Shown here: positions 1 to 5,043 of the stretch, one piece after another
Layout of the letters: every line of letters starts with the position of its first letter
Position numbering within the stretch: the stretch's first letter is position 1
NCBI GenBank assembly: GCA_937915915.1
Contig: CALGGN010000418.1
Coordinates: 1-5,476 of the forward strand
DNA: 5,476 nucleotides
Reading direction: 5' to 3'
DNA from: an uncultured Selenomonas sp.
Lineage (GTDB): Bacteria; Bacillota; Negativicutes; Selenomonadales; Selenomonadaceae
Made by a program: the position numbers and the translations under genes
The notes under the pieces: generated by a model
Told to the model about the DNA's origin: nothing
What the model saw: only the letters and a program-made list of their open reading frames with translations
Databases searched by the model: none

Positions 1-1001
1 ATCGCCAAGGCCGATTTGCTCCTTAAGGGCGACGGCGCGCAGGCAGAGCATATCAGCTACGGCTCGACTCTCTCCCTTGATGGCAATGCCACTCGCCAGT
101 TTGACTTCATGCTGTCCAATCCTCCCTACGGCAAGAGTTGGAAAACCGATGCGGAGAAAATGGCCAGCGGCGAAGATGACAAAAAGAAGAAAAAGGAAAT
201 CCTCGATACCCGTTTCAACACCTATCTGCCGAATGGCGAGAATCTTTCCATGATTCCCCGTTCCAGTGACGGGCAACTGCTTTTCCTGCTGAACAATGTG
301 TCCAAGATGAAGGATACACCCCTTGGCAGCCGTATTGCCGAGGTGCATAACGGCTCTTCCATTTTCACGGGGGATGCCGGAAGCGGCGAGAGCAACGCCC
401 GCCGCTACATGATAGAGAATGACTTGGTGGAAGCCATCATCGCCGTGCCGGAGAATATGTTCTACAATACTGGTATCGGCACCTTTATCTGGATTTTGTC
501 CAACCGCAAGGAAGAACGGCGCAATTCCCGGAAAGGGAGATTCCGGCAGGGACATTCAAGAAAGCCGCTGATTTATCCGAGGTACAGAAAGCTATCGGCG
601 AAGTTCCAAAAGATACGCCGCTGGATGATTGGACAGCCTTTGCCAAGGCAACGAGGCTCAAAGCCGCCGCCCTCAAGAAAATCCGTCCCTTTATCACGGA
701 GAAAGACGAAACGGCAAAAGCCATCGAGGGTGAGCCGGATGTGGAACTGCGGGACACGGAAAATGTGCCTTTCACCTACGAAGGCGGCCTTGATGCCTTT
801 ATGAAGAACGAGGTGCTGGCCTATGCCCCCGATGCCTGGGTAGACGAAAGCCGGACGCAAATTGGGTATGAAATCAGCTTCACCAAGTATTTCTACAAGC
901 CAAAGGAACTTCGGGAGATGAAGGAGATTCTGGCTGACCTTACGGCTTTGGAGAAAGAGGCGGATGGGATGATGGCGGAGATTATGCGGGGGATTGGGTG
1001 A
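1..1001 (+). pseudogene. hsdM: Type I restriction-modification DNA methyltransferase subunit HsdM, 5' incomplete and internally disrupted
   Basis: HsdM transfers a methyl group from S-adenosylmethionine to adenine in the site chosen by HsdS. The gene enters from the left edge in frame 1, so the SAM-binding motif I lies outside the window. The adenine-methyltransferase catalytic motif NPPY is at 118-129, inside the typical context FDFMLSNPPYGKSWK. The family block SDGQLLFLLNNVSKM follows, then GSGESNARRYMIENDLVEAI and FYNTGIGTFIWILSNRK up to about 513. After roughly 515-530 the frame 1 product no longer resembles HsdM. The true C-terminus continues in frame 3, with GTFKKAADL, PDVELRDTENVPFTYEGG, YAPDAWVDES and IGYEISFTKYFYKP, stopping at 999-1001. 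The family segment expected between these parts (KGKVQLIDA-like through FGYRKITVERPL-like) is absent, so this looks like a deletion of about 100 codons that also changed frame. The frame 3 tail is too long and well kept to be chance. The product is probably inactive. Confidence 0.88.
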
Positions 1002-1741
1002 TGTATTTGAATAGCTACCCCAAAGATTGGAAACAAATAAAACTTCGACAAATTCTACGCCCCTTCAGTGAAAAGAATCATCCAGAGTTGCCGTTGCTCT
1101 CTGTGGTTCGAGAAAAAGGCGTTATCGTTCGCAATGTTCATGACAAAGAAGAAAATCACAATTATGTACCAGAGGACTTAAGTAATTATAAACGCGTCAA
1201 ACGTGGACAATTTGCTATGAATAAAATGAAAGCGTGGCAAGGTTCCTATGGTATTTCCAAATATGATGGAATAGTCAGCCCTGCTTATTTTGTTTTCGAT
1301 GTTGACGACGATATAAATCTCGATTTTTTTAATGTAGCAATTCGTAGTCAGGTTTATGTGAGTTATTTTGGACAGGCTTCCGATGGTATCCGTGTTGGTC
1401 AATGGGATTTATCCATGCAGCGAATGAAAGAAATTCCTTTTCTCGTACCCCATCGCACTGAGCAAGACCAGATTGTGCGGTTTCTTGATTGGAAAGTATC
1501 AGAAATAAACAGAATGATACCTGTGTCTGCTGTAACAACAGGAAATGCTATTGCAAAAAGCAAATCATTATTGGCACGAAAGATAATGTTGCTACAAGAA
1601 CTCAAAACCCGCCTAATCGCCGATACCGTTACCGGAAAAATCGATGTACGAAATATCGAAATCCCCGAATATGAATTTGTAGGGGAAGAATCGCAAGCCG
1701 AGAAAGAAATAGATGCGGAGGGCAGCGAGAACGAGGAATAA
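1001..1741 (+). CDS. hsdS: Half-size HsdS specificity subunit with one target recognition domain
   Basis: HsdS reads the DNA target of a type I enzyme and docks the HsdM subunits. The ATG at 1001 overlaps the hsdM stop (TGATG) and has a GGGGG purine run about 8 bases upstream. A GTG one codon earlier is possible. The product is 246 residues against about 400 or more for a usual HsdS. It has one target recognition domain at about residues 8-165, with the familiar stretches KMKAWQGSYGISKYDGIVSP and GIRVGQWDLS and the closing EQDQIVRFLDWKVSEIN. A helical conserved region follows, ending in LLQELKTRLIADTVTGKIDVR (VTGKIDVR at 210-217). The tail is very acidic (last 25 residues or so, rich in E). 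Half-subunits of this kind can act as homodimers that recognise palindromic-style split sites; that is family knowledge, not shown here. Alternatively an internal deletion fused TRD1 to the C-terminal helix. The gene is AT-richer than its neighbours, as is common for recognition domains. Confidence 0.9.
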   Translation: MYLNSYPKDWKQIKLRQILRPFSEKNHPELPLLSVVREKGVIVRNVHDKEENHNYVPEDLSNYKRVKRGQFAMNKMKAWQGSYGISKYDGIVSPAYFVFDVDDDINLDFFNVAIRSQVYVSYFGQASDGIRVGQWDLSMQRMKEIPFLVPHRTEQDQIVRFLDWKVSEINRMIPVSAVTTGNAIAKSKSLLARKIMLLQELKTRLIADTVTGKIDVRNIEIPEYEFVGEESQAEKEIDAEGSENEE

Positions 1742-1742
1742 G

Positions 1743-1771
1743 GCAGTTGTTCGGAAATTCCGAACAACTGC
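1743..1771. repeat. Perfect 14-bp inverted repeat after hsdS (palindrome copy 1)
   Basis: The arms 1743-1756 (GCAGTTGTTCGGAA) and 1758-1771 (TTCCGAACAACTGC) are perfect reverse complements around a single A. As RNA this would be a 12-bp stem with an AAATT loop. No T-run follows, so it is not a standard intrinsic terminator. It lies 1 base after the hsdS stop and about 30 bases before the start of the next gene. The core GTTCGGAAATTCCGAAC recurs with one change at 2570-2586. It could be an operator for the downstream module, an mRNA-stabilising hairpin or an insertion target. Confidence 0.85.
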
Positions 1772-1801
1772 AGCTAACAGATGAAGGAGGACGGAAATAA
1801 A

Positions 1802-2101
1802 ATGTCGATAACAGTGCAAAATAATGCTACGAACTCTATGGCACAGGAAGCGTATCATCTGATTGATCAATTAAATGAGAACAATTTGCCTATCGTAATA
1901 AGCTTTATAAAAAATATAATTAAAGAAAATAATCATCAGGAGAATGAACACGAGGAACTTCAAAGGAAAAGAGCGGCTTTTGCTAGATTGATGGAACTTC
2001 GTGAAGAAATAGCCGCAACTCATCCGAAATCCCTTGAAGAAGAACGCTTTGAAGCTATGGCTGAAAAGTATCCTTTTTTGAGAGATGATGTAAAGGAGTG
2101 A
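1802..2101 (+). CDS. Putative antitoxin partner of the PIN-domain toxin
   Basis: This is a 99-residue protein placed directly before a PIN-domain toxin gene; that position and size are the basis for the antitoxin call. I chose the ATG at 1802 because AAGGAGG (1784-1790) lies 11 bases upstream. A longer reading from 1781 would put the ribosome binding site inside the gene. The N-terminal half (about residues 12-43) looks alpha-helical and resembles small antitoxin-type proteins of the pattern EA..LIDQL....LP.V..FI, but I cannot assign a family. The middle and C-terminal half are highly charged (ELQRKRAAFARLMELREEI, then LEEERFEAMAEKYPF), which suits a region that wraps a toxin. No clear DNA-binding fold is visible. 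The stop is 7 bases before the toxin ATG, so the pair is almost certainly co-transcribed. Codon use is AT-richer than in hsdM and hsdR, consistent with separate acquisition. Confidence 0.72.
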   Translation: MSITVQNNATNSMAQEAYHLIDQLNENNLPIVISFIKNIIKENNHQENEHEELQRKRAAFARLMELREEIAATHPKSLEEERFEAMAEKYPFLRDDVKE

Positions 2102-2108
2102 ATTGGGG

Positions 2109-2555
2109 ATGCAAACACCTTTACGAATCTTGATTGATACAAATGTGGCATATACTTTTTTGACAAAAAGGACGGATAAATTTTCTAAAGAAGCAGAAGA
2201 GATTATGTTCCTTTGTTCAGGAAATCGTATTAAAGGATACATAGCATTTCATTCTATTTCAACCATGTGGTATCTGGGAAGAAAATCCAGTGAGAAGGTA
2301 CGGCGTGAAATCATTGGAACAGCTTGTGATTTGTTAAAAGTTGTAGGAGCTTCGCAAAAAGCAATAATTTCTGCTGTACAAAATATCGATTTTAGGGATT
2401 TCGAGGACTGCTTGCAGGACAAATGCGCAAAAGAGGCCGGATGCGACTACATCGTGACAGCAAATCTGAAGGATTTTGCGAACAGCGAGGTTCCTGCAGT
2501 CACCCCGGACAGGCTGTTAAAAATTATCCATGAAGAGTTGTCAAGCAATCCTTGA
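2109..2555 (+). CDS. PIN-domain ribonuclease, toxin of a type II toxin-antitoxin pair
   Basis: PIN-domain toxins are Mg-dependent ribonucleases that cut RNA and stop growth when their antitoxin is lost. The 148-residue product starts at ATG 2109, with AAGGAG (2093-2098) 10 bases upstream. A TTG at 2103 is too close to that site. The PIN signature is clear. RILIDTN gives the first catalytic acid D10. The central stretch DFRDFEDCLQDKCAKEAG contains D97, E99 and D100. DYIVTANLKDF carries the last acid D122, and the protein continues to the usual SEVPAVTPDRLL end. This pattern matches the PIN_3 type of family. All expected acidic positions appear present, so it should be active. It is the second gene of the two-gene module inserted between hsdS and hsdR. 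Its last codons and stop lie inside a perfect hairpin (2536-2560). The intact state of toxin and antitoxin contrasts with the broken hsdM and hsdR around them. Confidence 0.88.
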   Translation: MQTPLRILIDTNVAYTFLTKRTDKFSKEAEEIMFLCSGNRIKGYIAFHSISTMWYLGRKSSEKVRREIIGTACDLLKVVGASQKAIISAVQNIDFRDFEDCLQDKCAKEAGCDYIVTANLKDFANSEVPAVTPDRLLKIIHEELSSNP

Positions 2556-2560
2556 CAACT
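2536..2560. repeat. 10-bp perfect hairpin spanning the toxin stop codon
   Basis: AGTTGTCAAG (2536-2545) and CTTGACAACT (2551-2560) are perfect reverse complements around the 5-base loop CAATC. The toxin TGA (2553-2555) lies in the right arm. The bases after it (AAAGCAAAC) have no T-run, so a normal intrinsic terminator is unlikely. A role in 3'-end protection of the toxin mRNA or in limiting readthrough into hsdR is possible. Its outer six pairs (AGTTGT/ACAACT) are the same as those just outside the palindrome core at 1746-1768. Confidence 0.8.
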
Positions 2561-2569
2561 AAAGCAAAC

Positions 2570-2586
2570 GTTCGGAAATCCCGAAC
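2570..2586. repeat. Second copy of the GTTCGGAAAT palindrome, before hsdR
   Basis: GTTCGGAAATCCCGAAC matches the core of the inverted repeat at 1749-1765 in 16 of 17 positions. The single T-to-C change shortens the perfect arms to 6 bp. The similarity also includes a GCA six bases before the core (2564-2566 and 1743-1745). The two copies are 821 bp apart and bracket the toxin-antitoxin module exactly. Confidence 0.85.
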
Positions 2587-2613
2587 AGTCCACCAAAAAT
2601 CAAGGGAGAAGAA

Positions 2614-4252
2614 ATGATGGCAGAGTTTACCAACACCAAGGAAAGCGGACTGGAAACCCTCATCGTAAAGTATCTCACAGAGCATAACGGCTATGAGGAG
2701 GGAACCAACGGCGATTATAACGAGGAATATGCCGTGGACGAAACCCGGCTGTTTCGCTTTCTGAAGGACACCCAGAACACGCAAATGGAGAAATTGGGCG
2801 TGTTCAAGTCCGACCAAAAAACGGCGGCAATTCCTGAATCGCCTTTCCGGGGAACTCTTAAAACGTGGCGTGGTGGATGTTCTCCGCAACGACATCAAGG
2901 TCTATCCCGCCGACCTTATCATGTTCTACGCCTCGCCCTCGGAGGGCAACGAAAAAGCCAAGGAGATGTACGGGAAGAACATCTTTAGCATTACCCGCCA
3001 GCTTCGCTATTCCACTTCCGTTGACAAGCTGGCCTTGGATTTATGCCTTTTTATCAATGGTCTGCCCGTCATCACCTTTGAGCTAAAGAACCAGCTCACT
3101 AAACAGAACGTCAATCACGCCGTGGAGCAATACAAGAATGACCGCGACCCAAGGGAAACCATCTTCGCTTTCAAACGCTGCATGGTGCATTTTGCCTTGG
3201 ATGATGCCAGAATCAAGTTCTGTACGCGCCTTGCGGGGAAAGCGAGCTGGTTCCTGCCCTTTGACAAGGGCTACAAAGACGGCGCGGGCAATCCTCCCAA
3301 TCCTAATGGCATTATGACCGACTATCTCTGGAAGGACATACTGACCAAGGCAAAACTCACCCGTATTATTGAAAACTATGCGCAAGTGGTGGAAGAAATT
3401 GACCCGGAGACGAAGAAGAAATCCATCAAGCAGATTTTTCCCCGCTATCATCAGTTGGATGTGGTGGAGCGTTTGCTTCCTGACGTGAAAGAAAACGGTA
3501 TCGGCAAGAAATATCTCATACAGCACAGTGCCGGGAGCGGGAAATCAAACTCTATCGCTTGGCTTGCGCATCAGTTGATTGGACTCACGAAAGACGGTCA
3601 TCCCATGTTGGACTCCGTGCTGGTGGTGACGGACCGCCGGATTTTGGACAAGCAGATACGGGACACCATCAAGCAGTTTATGCAGGTGAACAGCACCGTG
3701 GCATGGGCGGAACACTCCGGCGACCTCTCGAAAGCCATCACCGACGGCAAGCGAATTATCGTCACCACCATCGAGAAATTCCCCTATGTCGTGCCAAAAC
3801 TTGGCGCAGAGCATAAAGAGAACCGCTTTGCCATCATCATTGACGAGGCACATTCCGGGCAAAGCGGCAGGAATTCGGCGCAGATGAACCTTGCCTTGTC
3901 CGGGCTGGCTTCGGATAACGACATGGATAACGAGGATAAAATCAATGCCATGGTGGAAGGGCGCAAGCTCCTCAAAAACGCCAGTTACTTTGCCTTTACT
4001 GCCACCCCGAAGAACAAGACACTCGAAACCTTTGGCATTCCGTACACCGAAGGCGGGGAGGTAAAGCACAGGCCGTTCCACGTCTATACCATGAAGCAAG
4101 CCATTCAGGAAGGCTTTATTCTCGATGTTCTCCAAAATTATACTGCCATCGACAGTTTTTACCGCTTGATGAAGACCGTCGAGGATGACCCTATGTTCGA
4201 CAAAAAACGGGCGCAGAAAAAACTTCGCAATTTTGATTTGGAGCAGCATTGA
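2614..4252 (+). pseudogene. hsdR: Type I restriction endonuclease subunit HsdR, frameshifted and lacking its C-terminal half
   Basis: HsdR is the ATP-driven translocase and nuclease of type I systems. Two ATGs (2614, 2617) follow AAGGGAG (2602-2608); the second has the better spacing. The N-terminus (MAEFTNTKESGLETLIVKYL) is in frame 1 to about 2820. From 2822 the family sequence continues in frame 2 (RRQFLNRLSGELLKRGVVDV). One extra A in the A6 run at 2816-2821 explains the shift. Numbering the repaired protein, the PD-(D/E)XK nuclease shows D142 and E156-L-K158 (FINGLPVITFELKNQ). Helicase motif I is SAGSGKS with K310, motif II is DEAH at 410-413, and motif III is TATP near 462. The nuclease and first RecA lobe are therefore well kept. 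The gene then ends in KKRAQKKLRNFDLEQH, about 545 residues in all, against roughly 1000 or more for the family. The second RecA lobe (motifs IV-VI) and the C-terminal domain are missing. It cannot be a working restriction motor. Confidence 0.92.
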
Positions 4253-4270
4253 TTTAATGGGGTGGTTGCA

Positions 4271-4486
4271 ATGGATAAAGAAACCATGGAATTTGTAGTC
4301 TATATGATCCACGCCTGTGCCAACAAATGGAATTTGTCCCCAAAGCAGGTTTACCATAAATTGCAGGAAACTGGCTGCATAAATGAATATTTGGTGCCTA
4401 ACTATGATATCCTGCATACGCAGGGCAGCGGCTATCTGGTGGATGATATCAGGGAATACTTGCGGATAAGAGGGGTGACGGTATGA
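4271..4486 (+). CDS. DUF3791 family small protein
   Basis: The product is 71 residues, starting at ATG 4271 with a GGGGTGG purine run (4259-4265) just upstream. A GTG at 4262 would add three residues but would sit inside that run. Features typical of DUF3791 are visible: an N-terminal helix (EFVVYMIHACANKW), a middle KQVYHKLQETGCINEYLV, and the hallmark YDILHTQGSGYLVDDIREYL near the C-terminus. The function of the family is unknown. In many Bacillota genomes (family knowledge) such genes stand immediately before a DUF3990 gene. Here the stop overlaps the ATG of a short remnant of just such a gene (ATGA at 4483-4486). This points to translational coupling in the ancestral operon and a possible partner role, such as immunity or antitoxin, which is inference. 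It begins 18 bases after the truncated hsdR, so the deletion that cut hsdR ended just upstream. Confidence 0.8.
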   Translation: MDKETMEFVVYMIHACANKWNLSPKQVYHKLQETGCINEYLVPNYDILHTQGSGYLVDDIREYLRIRGVTV

Positions 4487-4548
4487 TCATTTATCATCAG
4501 AAGGCCATAGAGCAAATGCTGGTTTACGATTCTTACTTTGAGGTGTGA
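4483..4548 (+). pseudogene. 21-codon remnant of a DUF3990-type gene with its middle deleted
   Basis: A 21-codon ORF starts at ATG 4483, overlapping the DUF3791 stop, and ends at TGA 4546-4548, three bases before the next ATG. Its first residues, MIIYH, match the usual start of DUF3990 proteins (M-I-L-Y-H-G-S type). The rest, QKAIEQMLVYDSYFEV, resembles the usual DUF3990 end (T-x-K-A-L followed by a hydrophobic run and a final S-x-E-V). Full-length members are roughly 150 residues or more, so about 120-150 codons seem to have been lost in frame at or near the CAT codon 4495-4497. As I recall, DUF3990 is related to ADP-ribosyltransferase folds, so the missing piece would be the catalytic core. 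It could instead be a genuine microprotein, but its position and both end matches favour a remnant. Confidence 0.6.
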
Positions 4549-4551
4549 GCC

Positions 4552-4764
4552 ATGGACGAGAATGTTTTGGAGCAGGTGTATCAGGAAAAGTTGGAGGAAA
4601 GAATCATCGCTCAGTTAGCTGCAGACAGGGCAGTGTCACTGGAAAAGGCCATGGATGTGTATTATGGAAGTGAACTGGCGGACAAGATACATCAGGGTAT
4701 GGAAGGGATTCAGTACCTAGACTACAGGGTGCTGGCAAAGATTCTGGAGGATACAAATGTATAA
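4552..4764 (+). CDS. Small protein of unknown function, third gene of the DUF3791/DUF3990 cluster
   Basis: The 70-residue product starts at ATG 4552, three bases after the preceding remnant ORF. A weak GAGGTG lies 6 bases upstream, so translation may be coupled. I do not recognise a named domain with certainty. The sequence is mainly helical and charged, with LEQVYQEKLEERIIAQLAA at the N-terminus, then SLEKAMDVYYGSELADKIHQG and GIQYLDYRVLAKIL. The combination of A-M-D-x-Y-Y, I-x-x-G and GIQYLDY is typical of short hypothetical proteins that I recall beside DUF3791/DUF3990 pairs in Bacillota. The C-terminus (EDTNV) ends abruptly and may be slightly shortened. No signal peptide or membrane segment is present. 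A rho-independent terminator begins 26 bases after the stop, making this the last gene of its transcription unit. An accessory role with its neighbours is inferred from position only. Confidence 0.75.
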   Translation: MDENVLEQVYQEKLEERIIAQLAADRAVSLEKAMDVYYGSELADKIHQGMEGIQYLDYRVLAKILEDTNV

Positions 4765-4790
4765 AGGAATTGGTGGCAAATATTTGAACG

Positions 4791-4829
4791 TTGGCACGGG
4801 GCAAGACCTCGTGCCAATTTTCTTGTCTT
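4791..4829 (+). terminator. Rho-independent terminator closing the small-gene cluster
   Basis: TTGGCACGGGG (4791-4801) pairs with CCTCGTGCCAA (4807-4817) around the loop CAAGA, giving 11 pairs including one G-U. The stem is followed immediately by TTTTCTTGTCTT. It lies 26 bases after the last stop of the upstream operon. Confidence 0.9.
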
Positions 4830-4852
4830 ATCTTCCTATTTTATGGTAAAAT
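4823..4852 (+). promoter_or_regulatory. Candidate sigma-A promoter with extended -10 for the Nudix gene
   Basis: TTGTCT (4823-4828) is a fair -35 box. TAAAAT (4847-4852) is a -10 box with five of six consensus bases, preceded by TGG, which gives an extended -10 TGnTAAAAT. The spacer is 18 bases. Transcription would start near 4859. The -35 overlaps the end of the upstream terminator's T-rich tail, a compact arrangement that separates the two transcription units. Confidence 0.6.
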
Positions 4853-4858
4853 AATTGT

Positions 4859-5043
4859 CATGTGAGTTCGTAGGGGTTGCAAATAAGAGGCGGCGGTGTG
4901 CCGACAAAATGCTCGGAACCCGGTCGTTACAAGGCTTCATGGTACGCGCAGAAAGTATGCTACCCCTTGAGAGGCGGCTGCACCCTTTCAAATGATAAGT
5001 CATGTGGTTGTATCAAAATTATACGACAATTGGAGGTTTTACA
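4859..5043 (+). promoter_or_regulatory. Potentially structured 5' leader upstream of the Nudix gene
   Basis: About 185 bases lie between the predicted transcription start and the Nudix ATG, with no convincing gene. A long-range helix can form between AGGGGTTGCA (4872-4881) and TGCACCCTT (4979-4987), with nine pairs and one bulged U. It encloses 97 bases. Inside, a hairpin at 4931-4968 pairs AAGG with CCTT and GGTA with TACC, then GCG with TGC. A short GC stem pairs CGGC (4891-4894) with GCCG (4900-4903). A closing helix around branches is what an aptamer or small RNA would show. I checked it by eye against common riboswitch classes and found no match. The last 55 bases hold the ribosome binding site GGAGG (5032-5036). 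I see no terminator between the helix and the gene. Confidence 0.4.

Noticed and set aside
1399..1767. 122-codon open frame on the - strand over the hsdS 3' half and the palindrome
   Set aside because: It is antisense to conserved hsdS sequence, and serine- and phenylalanine-rich in the way typical of antisense shadows.
2814..2824. Programmed ribosomal frameshift at the A6 run in hsdR
   Set aside because: The shift needed is +1 (or -2), whereas A-rich slippery sites favour -1, and no stimulatory structure is evident. HsdR is not known to need recoding, and the gene is also truncated.
3545..4417. 290-codon open frame on the - strand opposite hsdR
   Set aside because: It lies entirely opposite strongly conserved HsdR sequence and the DUF3791 gene, and has no recognisable domain. 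It is a shadow of codon bias on the + strand.
4880..4930. AAGAGGCGGCGG and AACCCGG recalling SAM or lysine riboswitch cores
   Set aside because: The remaining conserved bases and helices of both classes are absent, so the similarity is only short GC-rich words.
4938..4955. TGGTACGCG resembling the T-box antiterminator sequence
   Set aside because: The T-box core needs GGTGGNACCGCG with an adjacent terminator and a specifier loop upstream. The match is partial, no terminator follows, and a Nudix gene is not a usual T-box target.
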